64,000 nucleotides of DNA from Candidatus Harpocratesius repetitus (GTDB lineage Archaea; Asgardarchaeota; Lokiarchaeia; Sigyniarchaeales; Promethearchaeaceae), in contig JAIZWK010000001.1 in the NCBI GenBank assembly GCA_021498095.1, forward strand, positions 2,915,450-2,979,449, written 5' to 3'. Position 1 is the stretch's first letter; each line of letters begins with the position of its first letter. Positions 1 through 10,138 of this stretch are shown piece after piece. A model generated the notes under the pieces. It ran no database searches. It saw only the letters and a list, made by a program, of their open reading frames with translations, and had not been told where the DNA came from. Made by a program: the position numbers and the translations under genes.

Positions 1-2211
1 CTTTGAATCTTTGGTTTTATAATATTCTTCATTCACTGGGTCCCACATGTCCATGGAAAACTGCGGAATTATCATGGAATAGGGCGAAGGAGTGGTAGGG
101 ACAATATCTTTAATGGCATCTGAAATCGGAGTGCTGAGTTGGAAAAATTTGATTGTATGATCTTCATCATTTTGAATTTGACCGACCATACTTCCGAAAA
201 TCAGCACTTCTCTGCCGGAACCTATTAATTCGCTTTTAGCTTTTCCGAATTGTATGAAATTTGCAATGAATGCGTTTTTTTTGGCACCTATTATTATAAT
301 TGGGTCGGGTAGAGCGCTGGGGGGCACATAATAGTGATGATCATCGACTACTTTTTCATTTAAATATTTCTCAATGTATTCATCATTTTTTTCACCTTTT
401 CTTATATTATTTTCAATAAGATAGTCAAGAGTAGAGCGGAGTGAGTCGATATTGTGAAAAAGGGATGCCAAAGATAGCCAAGCTACCTGCAGAAGTTCCC
501 ATTCGTGAATTTGAGTGGCAGAATTTAAATTGTTGACCCTTATTAATCTTTTTTTTTTAATATATTGTAAATATTCGCTGTATCCTAATCTTTTCTGCAA
601 AAATTGGGTCAAATAATCAGCAGCACCTCCAGGATTGACAGAAATCTTTTGTTTTGAATATCCTCCTGCATCTTGGGAAATATCAATAATTTTTTTTATG
701 ATATATTCAATTTGATTAATTATTTCTTTATTCCAAATTAATCTATCAGTTTTTATATTTTTGCTTGCAATTCGCCAATATTTATGATTTTTATCGTTAT
801 CGAACAATTCTTTAAGTAGAACATCTAAATAACCGATTGTTGTTCCAGAATCATCGTGAATTATTATACCTTCCAAAGATTCATCAAAGAAATGCTCTTT
901 TAAAGTATCTCCAAGTTTTGGAAAATCTTTATCCAAAGCGTTAAAATCAAAAAATAAGTCTCTAAGCTGCTCTGCTATATCAGGAACATTTTTATAAATA
1001 TTTTTTAATTTGCCTCTGATTTTTTGTAAACCGTTATTATAATTCCATCCTTTCGCATTTCTTTTATTTTTATAATATTGCCTTATACCAGCTATATGGT
1101 TTTTTGCAATTTTTTGAAAAGCAAATGAAAGTAGTCTAATTTCAAATAACCCTTTACGCCAATTAATATAAGTATATAAAGGAGTATCTTCACCTTCTAT
1201 GGTTTTTGCACTTTCCACCTTATTATTGATTAAAATTTTTACAGTTTGAGTATTTGGATATGAGAAAATTTGATAATACTGCTCTCCAATTTTAATGGGT
1301 AGAAACATCATCTGAATTTTAGGGTTTTTAACTAATCCGAGGGGTATTTTTGAATCTTTCACCCCATTTACATTTTCAAATCCGAGCTCCTTAAGAATCT
1401 GCTCCAAACTCATATCAATGTCTTTGCCAACTTTAATTTCTATGAGAGTATCATCGTTCATCCCTGCTTTTTTATAGTTAAATCCTTTTTCGTGTCCGAT
1501 TAAATTAATATACCTGTAATTAAAGTTGGTGAAAAGTTGAATGCTATCTTTCCAGTATTCTGCATTCGGATTGAGAGATTCATCTCCGATAATATTTTCC
1601 TGCATTGTCTGATAATCGGGAAGATTTGTACTAAGGATTTTCTTAACTATCGAATTAGAAACTGGATCAACCACAGAGATTTTTCTCGCATCGGTGAGCC
1701 AATTAGTGACGATTATCTGTTCGGTGGATTTGAGGGTGGAAAATTCATTGGTTTCTTTATCGTATTGGTAAACGAAACCGTCTTCTTTGGCTTTGAACGT
1801 TTCGCCGTCATCGGTTATTTTCTCAATGAAGATTTCTTTTCCTTCGAGGACGTTCCATAGATCATGCAGTTCGGTGTTTTTCAAAAATTCATCAACGGAA
1901 AGATCTTTGAACATGAATAATGCAGCAGTGACATCTAATCTTCTTCCTTTAACCATTGAATACGGGTTTGCGATTTTTTTAATCACGATTTCGGGCGATT
2001 TACCCGGATGAACTTCCTGCAGCCAATTTTCTATATCCGACTGCATGTGAACAGCGGTGAATTCGAGCAGATTTTGAATCATGAAACGGTTGTTCTGGAA
2101 GCGCTGGGTTATGGAACTTAATTTTTGAGATGCAATGACGCTTTTAATGAATTTGATGTTTGTATAGTAAGGGACCGCTTTGATGTTTTGAAAGATTGAA
2201 GTAATTCCCGA
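1..2211 (-). pseudogene. Downstream part of an interrupted giant reading frame; continues past the window start
   Basis: Translating the minus strand directly after the TAA at 2212-2214, in the same frame, gives 737 codons with no stop, reaching base 1. No ATG follows the TAA until about 2080-2082 and no ribosome binding site is visible, so this is best read as the continuation of the 2212-3405 gene rather than a separate gene. I recognise no family. The text is rich in Lys, Asn, Ile and aromatic residues, with no clear membrane segment. Sampled rows suggest mixed base composition: about 47% GC near 1700, but 23-28% GC at 660-1020. It may be a nonsense-mutated gene, a sequencing error, or an independent gene with an unusual start. 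Confidence 0.6.
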
Positions 2212-3405
2212 TTAGATTCCGGCTGTAATAGAGGTGGAAGTTGGTGAATATATCGATCGCAGGTGATCTGCAAGGGATTGGAAATTGCCGTTTATTACTT
2301 CCGAAGCAACTTTCATGGAAGTTCGGAAACTTTCTCCACCGAAGCTGAACAGTTCTCCAAGCTGCTCTGCCAGTGCATCATTTACTCCGAAAATCAGTTT
2401 GGAACCCCATGAAATAATATTTTCAACAATTAATTCATCCTTAAATTCATCCAAGAACTGAGCGGCAATATTCTGAATGATAACGGTTTTAGTTACGGCT
2501 TTATCTCCTTCTATGGAGTTGAGGAAATTTTCGGTAAAACCCGATGGATTGGCCAGGAATGAACCCAAGTTGGATCCGATCACAGAAACTACAATGGAAA
2601 TGAACTGTAAATACCAGTGGGAATTTTGGGCCGATAAATATCGGTTCAGATATTCATACTGCTTGTAGTACATGGATGAGAAGCAGAATTCGTAAAAGTG
2701 AAGTAAATCCTGGATTTCTCCTTCAGGCTCTGATACGGATGGAACAGCAGTATAATAGGGGGATCCATCAGGACTGATGCGGAAATCAACATCCTGCAGT
2801 GAAATCGTTCCTTTAAGTTCACTCTGCAGATGACCGAGTTGATTCCAATAATCATCCTTTTCACCATCTACATACTGAATGGGTAAAGTTCCCCGCCAGT
2901 AGTAGTCGTAGTGAATGCGGGCTTCTTTCCAATAAACATCGTAAGGTTTAACGTCTTGAGCGAAAGTGTTTCTGAGAGAAATCGTGGAAATATCGGGAAC
3001 TGAATAATGTATACCGAAAATTTCATCTTGACTGTATCCCTGCGATTCTAAATCGGCGTAGTAATTTTCCCAAAAAGCAATCTGCTCTTCTTCGGTTAAA
3101 TTGGCCGGAAGCTGCGGAGCGGTAAAGTTTACCCAGTAGTAGTCTCCATCCGTCAACCATATAAAATCATAGGAGTGGAAACCGGGTGCGGGGTTAAGAT
3201 CGGCAGGAACATCAAGTCCGAAATACGCTTTTGCCATAGATGTGGTATTTCGGTATGGATCGTTATGAATAAATGAAATTCTGTTGTAGTAATCCTCTGC
3301 CCAGGCGATGAAATCTGCATCTTCTACGGGATCAAGGAAGTAAAGTGTATCGCTCGTGTATCCCTGTTCAAATAAATTGTGAACCAGTTCAGCATGATTT
3401 TCCAT
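2212..3405 (-). CDS. Hypothetical protein, N-terminal part of an interrupted large gene
   Basis: The frame codes for 397 residues from an ATG at 3405 and has no signal peptide. No Shine-Dalgarno site is seen. An in-frame TAA lies about 17 codons upstream with no other ATG between. A hydrophobic stretch lies around residues 265-290, followed by an amphipathic, helix-rich region to about residue 375. It ends at TAA 2212-2214, but the same frame stays open for another 737 codons. Two sampled rows (2221-2280 and 2881-2940) are about 47% GC, well above the neighbouring genes, so the region may have been acquired. No family is recognised and no function is claimed. Confidence 0.6.
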   Translation of the reverse strand: MENHAELVHNLFEQGYTSDTLYFLDPVEDADFIAWAEDYYNRISFIHNDPYRNTTSMAKAYFGLDVPADLNPAPGFHSYDFIWLTDGDYYWVNFTAPQLPANLTEEEQIAFWENYYADLESQGYSQDEIFGIHYSVPDISTISLRNTFAQDVKPYDVYWKEARIHYDYYWRGTLPIQYVDGEKDDYWNQLGHLQSELKGTISLQDVDFRISPDGSPYYTAVPSVSEPEGEIQDLLHFYEFCFSSMYYKQYEYLNRYLSAQNSHWYLQFISIVVSVIGSNLGSFLANPSGFTENFLNSIEGDKAVTKTVIIQNIAAQFLDEFKDELIVENIISWGSKLIFGVNDALAEQLGELFSFGGESFRTSMKVASEVINGNFQSLADHLRSIYSPTSTSITAGI

Positions 3406-3583
3406 AGGTTCGTGCAGATAATTTTTAATTTTTGATTTTTATTTTTCGATTTTTTATTCTCTATATCTTTTTCTATATTTCTTATTCACTATTTTTAATT
3501 CTCTATCCATTACTTTCAGTTATTTCATTTAACAATTTACTTTTTCACTGAATTTACTCCTTTGATAAACTAATCTTTTAGAA

Positions 3584-3591
3584 TATTTAAA
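3584..3591 (+). promoter_or_regulatory. Possible TATA box of the tldD-tldE operon
   Basis: A TATTTAAA sequence lies about 60 bases before the tldD ATG, in the 241-base gap between divergent genes. The rest of that gap is T-rich on the plus strand, with no further structure that I can support. Confidence 0.35.
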
Positions 3592-3646
3592 AAAGGTGCT
3601 TCTAATTAGGTAACACACTAATTTTTTAAAAAACAAGGTTAGAATA

Positions 3647-5110
3647 ATGAACACAGAAGACGAAGATATTTTTACAAATAACTTAAAATTGGCTGAATTA
3701 ATAATAGAAGAAGGACAAAAAAGCCAATTAGATTATATTGAAGCGCGATATATTCATCTACGCGCAGAAGGTTATACTTTACGAAATGGATTAATATTAG
3801 GTGGAGGAGTAACTCAATCTGATGGGATTGGAATTCGAGTTCTTCATAATGGTAATTTAGTTTTTTTAAGCACTGCTAATATGAAAGCAGAATCTTTACG
3901 AGAATTGGTACATCAAGCAAAATCAATGGCATTAGCATCTAAAAGAAAAAATCCAATTCAATTTTCAGAAGAAAAGGCAGTAGAAACCAAATGGAGTACA
4001 CCTTATCAAATCAAATTCAAAGATATCCCTGTTGAACAAAAACAACAATATTTCATTGATATGGATAAAAAATTACTACAGGAATTTGGTGAAGATCTTC
4101 CCAATCGCACAATCATGGTTAATTTATCCCATGAACTAAAATATATTTGCACAAATGAAGGTTCAAAGGTAAGATCAGAAATAATGCAGCCTATTATCCA
4201 TACATTCAATACTGCAATGGGAAAATATGGTACTGAGCAACGATTTTTTGGAATTGGTGGAACAGGAGGTTGGGAGTGGTTTGAACAACAAAATATAATA
4301 CAATCAGTAATCAATGATGCCAAAACTATGATTAAGGCGGCAAAATTTGCTGAACCAATGAAATTGGGCAAAATTGATGTGATTGTAAGTAGTGAAGTTG
4401 CAGGAATTATGGCACATGAAAATGTAGGCCATCCAAGTGAAGCGGATCGCATTTTAGGTCGCGAAGGAGCTCAAGCAGGCGAATCTTTTTACATTGATTT
4501 ACTGAAAAATGGAAATCTCGGAGAAGTTCAATTAGGAAATCCAGAAGTTACGATTATGGAAGATCCAACCATTCCAGGAAGTTCGGGCTATTATCTATAT
4601 GATGATGAATGTGTCAAAGCACGACCTCGTACTCTTATTAAAGATGGGATGCTTAATGAACTGCTTTTAAATAGAGAATTTGCATATAAATTCGGACTAC
4701 AATCCAACGCAGCTGCCCGCGCTGAAACATTTGAAAGAGAACCCATTGTAAGAATGGCTAATACTTATTTCAAACCTGGTTCATTCACATTAGAAGAATT
4801 GGCTGAAGATATTAAATATGGAATACTAATGAATTCATTTACTGAATGGAATATCGATGATCGTCGTTATCAATCCAAATATGTTGGGTTAGAGTGCTAT
4901 CTAATTCAAAATGGTGAAATAACAGAAAAAATGGTTAGGAGACCTATTTTAGAATTAACAACAAAAGGAATTTTAGGTTCTGTTGATGGTGTCTCAAAAT
5001 CTACAGGTTATTCACATGGAACTTGTGGAAAAGGTGACCCTGGACAAGGTGTTCCTGTGTGGATGGGTGGCGGCCAAGTAAGAATGAGAGGAATTCAATT
5101 GGGAGATTAA
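3647..5110 (+). CDS. tldD: TldD family metalloprotease
   Basis: This 487-residue protein matches the usual length of TldD, the catalytic subunit of the TldD/TldE zinc peptidase. In bacteria the pair trims modified peptides and unfolded antitoxins; the archaeal substrate is unknown. The zinc motif HExxxH is visible as H257-E258-N-V-G-H262, followed by the family's PSEADR stretch. The C-terminal part is rich in glycine (GKGDPGQG and GGGQ), as expected. The second subunit gene begins 12 bases downstream, so the two form an operon. The ATG is preceded by a weak AAGG site and a possible TATA box. Confidence 0.93.
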   Translation: MNTEDEDIFTNNLKLAELIIEEGQKSQLDYIEARYIHLRAEGYTLRNGLILGGGVTQSDGIGIRVLHNGNLVFLSTANMKAESLRELVHQAKSMALASKRKNPIQFSEEKAVETKWSTPYQIKFKDIPVEQKQQYFIDMDKKLLQEFGEDLPNRTIMVNLSHELKYICTNEGSKVRSEIMQPIIHTFNTAMGKYGTEQRFFGIGGTGGWEWFEQQNIIQSVINDAKTMIKAAKFAEPMKLGKIDVIVSSEVAGIMAHENVGHPSEADRILGREGAQAGESFYIDLLKNGNLGEVQLGNPEVTIMEDPTIPGSSGYYLYDDECVKARPRTLIKDGMLNELLLNREFAYKFGLQSNAAARAETFEREPIVRMANTYFKPGSFTLEELAEDIKYGILMNSFTEWNIDDRRYQSKYVGLECYLIQNGEITEKMVRRPILELTTKGILGSVDGVSKSTGYSHGTCGKGDPGQGVPVWMGGGQVRMRGIQLGD

Positions 5111-5122
5111 GAGGTGAAATGA

Positions 5123-6517
5123 ATGAATAATGAAGAGAAACAGCAATTAGATTCAAATGAATTACTTTTAAAGACATTAGAATTAACAAAAAAATATGGA
5201 ATTGATGATGTAATTGCCCAGTATCATTTGGGTAAAGAATGGCAAATTAGGTTTTCAAATTCAGAGCAGGATATTATCAAACAATGGGAAGTTGATAATC
5301 TAGAATTATTTATTGTAAAGAATAAAAGAACAACAATGATTCCAATACAAACTCCAACACTAAAAAATATTGAAGAAAAAATTAAACAATCTTTAATATA
5401 CTTAGAAAATTCGCCACCCAGTCAATTATATGCTGGAATTGAATCAAATATTCAAACCCCTGCAAAAATTGATGGATTATTTTATAAGAAAACAGAAAAT
5501 TTAATAGAAAGTGGTTCAAGTTTAGTTTATAAGGCAATTGATGCTGCTTTAGAAGAAGGAGCTAAAAAAGTAGCAGGAGTTCTCTATTTTGGCTCACAAA
5601 ACACAGCTTTACGGACCAGTAAGGGATTTTCAGGTGAATTTGATCATTCATACTATAGAGCAACTTTACGTGCATTTGTAGAAGCTGAAAGCAGCGGGCA
5701 AGATCTTCTTTGTGGGAGAAATTTGGATAATTTAGAAGCAAAAATGATAACTATGGGTAAAAATGCAGGAAAGATAGCATCTATGGCAGTTAATCCGAAA
5801 CAAGGAAAAGCAGGAACTTATGATATTATTCTTTCTCCAACTGTTGCAGGGAACATTTTTGGTGAGATTACAGATGCAGCTAATCCTTTATTTGTCATGT
5901 TAGGATTAAGCCCGTTAAAGGATAAAATAGGACAGCAGATTGGCCCTGATTTTCTAACAATTCACGATAACAGTCTTTTAAGTGAAGGATTAAATGCTCG
6001 ACCATTTGATGTCGAAGGAACTCCAGGACAAATCACACCCTTAATTGAAAATGGCAAATTGATGAATTATGTCCACAATACTTCAACCGCAATACAATAT
6101 TCTACAAAATCCACAGGAAATTCGACTTTTATCGGTTTTGGATCAGGAACACGATTATTAGCGCCTTATTCCAGTAATATAGAATATACTCCGGGTGATT
6201 TTACCAAAAATGAGATTATTGAAGAAAGTAAAAAGCCAACAATCTACATTACATCAAATTGGTATACCCGATTTACAAATCAGATTGAAGGTACCTTTTC
6301 AACAATTCCACGAGATGGTTTGTTTTATGTAGAAAATGGTGAAATTCAATATCCAATTCGAAATGTACGATTATCTGATAATTTATTGCGTATGTTGAAA
6401 AATATCACACAAATTGGAAAGGATATTCAGCAAATTCAATGGTGGGAAGTAAATACACCCACTTTTATTCCCACAATCAAAGTTAAGGATGGAAATATTA
6501 CCGCTGCGACAAAATAA
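5123..6517 (+). CDS. pmbA: TldE/PmbA family protein, TldD partner
   Basis: This 464-residue protein resembles TldD in fold but lacks the HExxxH zinc motif, which is the mark of the TldE/PmbA subunit. Conserved stretches include SPTVAGNIFGEI near residue 240 and the C-terminal region with NWYTRFTNQIEGTFS and RDGLFYVENG. Its ATG at 5123 follows tldD by 12 bases and has a good GAGGTG ribosome binding site at 5111-5116, which supports the start and operon expression. A heterodimer with TldD is expected from the family. The gene ends in a T-rich intergenic stretch (6533-6620) that probably serves as terminator for this and the converging gene. Confidence 0.9.
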   Translation: MNNEEKQQLDSNELLLKTLELTKKYGIDDVIAQYHLGKEWQIRFSNSEQDIIKQWEVDNLELFIVKNKRTTMIPIQTPTLKNIEEKIKQSLIYLENSPPSQLYAGIESNIQTPAKIDGLFYKKTENLIESGSSLVYKAIDAALEEGAKKVAGVLYFGSQNTALRTSKGFSGEFDHSYYRATLRAFVEAESSGQDLLCGRNLDNLEAKMITMGKNAGKIASMAVNPKQGKAGTYDIILSPTVAGNIFGEITDAANPLFVMLGLSPLKDKIGQQIGPDFLTIHDNSLLSEGLNARPFDVEGTPGQITPLIENGKLMNYVHNTSTAIQYSTKSTGNSTFIGFGSGTRLLAPYSSNIEYTPGDFTKNEIIEESKKPTIYITSNWYTRFTNQIEGTFSTIPRDGLFYVENGEIQYPIRNVRLSDNLLRMLKNITQIGKDIQQIQWWEVNTPTFIPTIKVKDGNITAATK

Positions 6518-6667
6518 AAAAATTATCATTTATATCCTTTTTTTTTAATAATAATGAGATTTTCTTTTTTCTTTCTTCTTTTTTCTCCCATTATTTTTCT
6601 CTATTTTTCTAATTTTTTAATTCTTTCATGTAAATGGTCAAATTCCTTTTATTTTTACATAGCTTAA

Positions 6668-7921
6668 TTAAGATAAACTATAATAAGAGTTGTTTTTTCG
6701 TATTTTATCCCATTCATTTAGTGGCATGAAGTCAATTGGGCAAATTTTACTATCTGTAAAATATTCAAAAGAGAAATTTGTAAATTCACCCGCTTTCCTA
6801 TTTGGAATTGGCATTAATCGAGCTGTAAGTGGCTTATTTAATCGAATCGAAATCATTCCTAGATCCATCAATAATAATTTAACAGCTTCACGAGGTAAAT
6901 CCCCCGGTATAGGTACACAGTCCAATCCTAATCCACACATGGTTGAATATAATAAGAGCTTTGATAAATCAACCTTTCCTTCGTTGTTACGTTGAGCAAT
7001 AATAAAATCTTCTAAAAGTGGTTGCATAAAGCCAGAAAACCCTATTTTCGGACGATTAACAGATTGCAGTGCCTGCGTAATAAATCCCACACTGAAAACT
7101 GATCCTACAGAACCGAATTGACAAAATCCTAATTGTTCTAAAGCGTTTCCTATTGACTTGGATTTACTTGGATATGGAGCGGGGCTGAAATCGATACCCA
7201 CAAATTCAATTTGATTTTTTTCGCAGAATGGAATTACAATTTCAGTAATTTGATCGTAAATTTGACAAAATCGCTTTTGGATTTCGGTTTTGATTTGTTG
7301 AAGAGAATAATTAGACACATTTTTTCTATCAAAAATAGAAACCAATTCATCTGCAGCTTCTAAAGCGATGGATAATTTTGGTTTGGATCCTGTGTGATAA
7401 GCAGAAGGAAAGAAAGGAGTATTAGTGGGAACATTAAAAGTTGCAGCAAATTGGACATTTCGGAATGGATCTGGGTCCGCTAATGCAAAAATAATATCAG
7501 CAGCTAAATCAATACCTTGGAAATTAAGCCCTCGTTGAGTGGAACCAATTTGCATACTAGAAAACATATTATGATGTTCCTTTAACAATCTCGGAATTGA
7601 TTGAGTTAAATTGGATTGAATTTTTTCCAACGATTCAGAAAAATCCAACAATCCGGGAGCAAAAGAATAGATACCCATTAATCCATCAACAATCAATCCA
7701 TCCAATTTACATACTATTTCGTCATTAAGAATTTGCTTTAATTCATCTTGTGATGAGACAGATGTATACGGTGGAGATGCCAAGCGAATATATTCCACTT
7801 CATAATATTTTTGTATTTCATTCTTAAGTTCTTGAATCAATCCCAGAAAGTGACGCAACCCTTGCAGATCATAATTATCGTGATATATATCATATCCCAG
7901 GGTCAATGCTCTGATTTTCAT
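6668..7921 (-). CDS. DUF711 / UPF0210 family protein
   Basis: The 417-residue protein starts MKIRALTLGYD and contains a TPFFPSAYH stretch near residue 177, both typical of the DUF711 (UPF0210) family. That family is structurally related to glycyl-radical enzymes, but its role is unknown. Other matching blocks are the aspartate-rich DPDPFRN and GIDFSPAPYPSKSKSIG. The usual ACT-domain partner (UPF0237) is not next to it. The gene converges with tldE and is followed upstream by the LRR gene in the same direction, 64 bases away. The ATG at 7921 has no obvious Shine-Dalgarno site. Confidence 0.75.
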   Translation of the reverse strand: MKIRALTLGYDIYHDNYDLQGLRHFLGLIQELKNEIQKYYEVEYIRLASPPYTSVSSQDELKQILNDEIVCKLDGLIVDGLMGIYSFAPGLLDFSESLEKIQSNLTQSIPRLLKEHHNMFSSMQIGSTQRGLNFQGIDLAADIIFALADPDPFRNVQFAATFNVPTNTPFFPSAYHTGSKPKLSIALEAADELVSIFDRKNVSNYSLQQIKTEIQKRFCQIYDQITEIVIPFCEKNQIEFVGIDFSPAPYPSKSKSIGNALEQLGFCQFGSVGSVFSVGFITQALQSVNRPKIGFSGFMQPLLEDFIIAQRNNEGKVDLSKLLLYSTMCGLGLDCVPIPGDLPREAVKLLLMDLGMISIRLNKPLTARLMPIPNRKAGEFTNFSFEYFTDSKICPIDFMPLNEWDKIRKNNSYYSLS

Positions 7922-7985
7922 AAATTAATAAAAGCAAAATTCCATAAAGGTGTGATCAAATAATTAAAATGGTTGTGGTTTTTGG

Positions 7986-8909
7986 TTATATTTTTATTAT
8001 GGATATTCTGTTAAGAAATTCTGGAATATATTCCAAGGGATTATTTTTCAAAGATAAATGTTTAAGATGAATCAAATCTTGCATGGATTCTGGAACTTGA
8101 GAGATTCGATTATTATCAAGATGAAGTTCTTCTAAGTTGCTAAGATTTCCAATATTTTTAGGTAAGGATTGCAATCGATTATTATTTACATCCAATATTT
8201 TAAGAGCACTGAGATGTTCGATTGATTTAGGTAAAAATGAGAGTTGGTTATCATTGGCATACAAGGTTTCCAATTTATTTAATTCACCGATATCAGATGG
8301 AAAATTCAACAAACCATTTTCTTCTAAATACATCTCGCGAATATGAGTGAAATTCCTAAATGGAATAGAGATTTGTTTAATCTTATTACGACTTAACCTT
8401 AAGATATATAGTCTTTTAAGAGAAGAAAAAGTATCTGGTAATTTTTCGATTTTATTATCTGATAAGTCGAGAAATTTCAAATTTTGAAGATTACCAAAAG
8501 ATTCTGGCAAATTTGTAAGCTTATTTTTCTTCATTTTTAATGTTTCTAATGCTTCTAACTTTCCAAAATTTTCTGGTAACTCTTGAATATGATTTTCAGA
8601 AGCATCTAAGTACTGCAAAGTTGAGATATTGGAAAGTGAAGATGGCAATTCTTGCAGTTCATTACGTTGAAGTACTAAAGCAACTAAACCATTCAGCCGT
8701 CCGATTATTTCAGGCAAATTTCTGATATTTTTCCCGTATAGACCAATCCCTTTAATTTTTCCATCTTGAATTTTTATCCCGAATGAAGAATAGCGAAAAT
8801 CATCAATTACGGGAAGGGATTCACCAATCAATTCTCTAAACGCAGCTAGAACTTCTAATTCGTGTTTTGGGAGTTGAATTTTATTCTTTTCAAAATATTC
8901 ATTATTCAT
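7986..8909 (-). CDS. Leucine-rich repeat protein
   Basis: The 307-residue protein has a short non-repeat N-terminus of about 65 residues and then about ten leucine-rich repeats of 23 residues, with pattern LxxLxxLxLxxNxLxxLPxxIxx. This is the SHOC2/Ras-suppressor type, common in eukaryotes and frequent in Asgard genomes. It has no signal peptide or membrane segment, so it is probably a cytoplasmic protein-binding scaffold. It is divergent from the ABC ATPase gene over a 91-base gap. A GGAAGGAG site lies about 12 bases before the ATG. A link to the nearby small GTPases is plausible because LRR proteins of this type often bind Ras-like GTPases, but that is inference. Confidence 0.88.
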   Translation of the reverse strand: MNNEYFEKNKIQLPKHELEVLAAFRELIGESLPVIDDFRYSSFGIKIQDGKIKGIGLYGKNIRNLPEIIGRLNGLVALVLQRNELQELPSSLSNISTLQYLDASENHIQELPENFGKLEALETLKMKKNKLTNLPESFGNLQNLKFLDLSDNKIEKLPDTFSSLKRLYILRLSRNKIKQISIPFRNFTHIREMYLEENGLLNFPSDIGELNKLETLYANDNQLSFLPKSIEHLSALKILDVNNNRLQSLPKNIGNLSNLEELHLDNNRISQVPESMQDLIHLKHLSLKNNPLEYIPEFLNRISIIKI

Positions 8910-9000
8910 CAGATGAAATTTCTCCTTCCAATTAACTTAATTATAATTTGGGGAGAAGAATTATAAAATTTCACACCTATGATAATATGGAGGAAAGAGT

Positions 9001-10065
9001 TTGACAACTATTGGTCAATCTACAAAATCTGAAGCAGAACGAATACCAATTGCAGAAATGTCTGGAGTGTACAAAATTTTCAAGCAAAAAAAAATTGAAG
9101 TAATGGCGCTCAGGGGAATCGATTTAAAAATATATCCTGGAGAACTTATCGTAATTATGGGTCCAAGTGGTTCTGGAAAGACTACACTCTTGAATTGTCT
9201 TTGTGGAATTGAGCGCCCAAATGCAGGTTCTGTAAAAATCAAAGGTATGGAGATTACCAAATTACGAGATGAAGGTATTCAAAAACTACTACAAGAAGAA
9301 ATAGGTATTGTTTTCCAATCTTTTAATCTTATTCAAAGCTTGACTGCAGGGGGTAATGTAGAATTACCAATGGTTGTTTTGGGAAAGCTATCAAAATCAG
9401 AACGTCGCACCAGAGTTGGAGAATTACTTAAAAAGGTAGGATTGGAAAATCGCCAACATCATCGACCAAGCACCTTATCTGGAGGAGAAAAGCAGCGACT
9501 TTCAATTGCAATGGCATTTGCTAACGATCCTTCCATTGTAATTGCAGATGAACCTACTGCAAATGTCGATTCGGTTTCAGCAGAAAATATTATGAGAGTT
9601 TTTCAAGAATTCATGGCATCAAATCCAAATAAAGCACTCTTAATAGTTACTCATGACCCAGCTCTTAGAAAAATTGCAGATTATACTTTGGTAATTAGAG
9701 ATGGCCAATTTGTGCGTAGAATTGAAAAAACTACAAGTTTATCAAGTGAATCAGAATATGAAAATGCATTAATGGGAACATCTAATGTTACGGATCTTTC
9801 TAAATCACGAAGCTCACCTTTGATTTCCAATATTATTCAAAAAGCAAATTTTCCCTATTTTAATGATATTTCATTGTGCCCAAATTGCCATAGCACAAAT
9901 ATTGTTAAAAAATTAGATTTTCAGAATAGTTTTTGTCAAATTTTAGAAAATAAACTTCTACAACGAGCAGCTCTATTTTGTCGCGAATGCAATGAATTAT
10001 CTTTTATAACAGTTATTAGTGGAGATCTGGATAAATTAAAAATAAAAAGAGAAATGATAAAATAA
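9001..10065 (+). CDS. LolD/MacB-type ABC transporter ATPase with C-terminal zinc ribbon
   Basis: This is an ABC ATPase of the lipoprotein-release/MacB type. Walker A is GPSGSGKT at 54-61, the Q-loop glutamine is Q106, the signature LSGGEKQRLS is at 159-168, Walker B is IVIADE at 179-184 and the switch histidine is H218. After about residue 240 comes an unusual tail with two cysteine pairs (C293/C296 and C327/C330) that looks like a zinc ribbon. The start is TTG with GGAGG at 8989-8993 just upstream. No FtsX-like permease gene is adjacent, so its membrane partner is encoded elsewhere or it is not a transporter subunit. Confidence 0.88.
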   Translation: MTTIGQSTKSEAERIPIAEMSGVYKIFKQKKIEVMALRGIDLKIYPGELIVIMGPSGSGKTTLLNCLCGIERPNAGSVKIKGMEITKLRDEGIQKLLQEEIGIVFQSFNLIQSLTAGGNVELPMVVLGKLSKSERRTRVGELLKKVGLENRQHHRPSTLSGGEKQRLSIAMAFANDPSIVIADEPTANVDSVSAENIMRVFQEFMASNPNKALLIVTHDPALRKIADYTLVIRDGQFVRRIEKTTSLSSESEYENALMGTSNVTDLSKSRSSPLISNIIQKANFPYFNDISLCPNCHSTNIVKKLDFQNSFCQILENKLLQRAALFCRECNELSFITVISGDLDKLKIKREMIK

Positions 10066-10138
10066 AATTGGATATTTTTTTCTTTGATTTCATAAAAAAG
10101 TGGTTAAAATTATATATACAATAAAAAATTTCTCTACT

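Noticed and set aside
1537..2011. Plus-strand frames opposite the interrupted gene
   Set aside because: They are antisense shadows of the long minus-strand frame.
2212..2214. Recoded stop (selenocysteine or pyrrolysine) in the interrupted gene
   Set aside because: The codon is TAA; selenocysteine uses TGA and pyrrolysine uses TAG.
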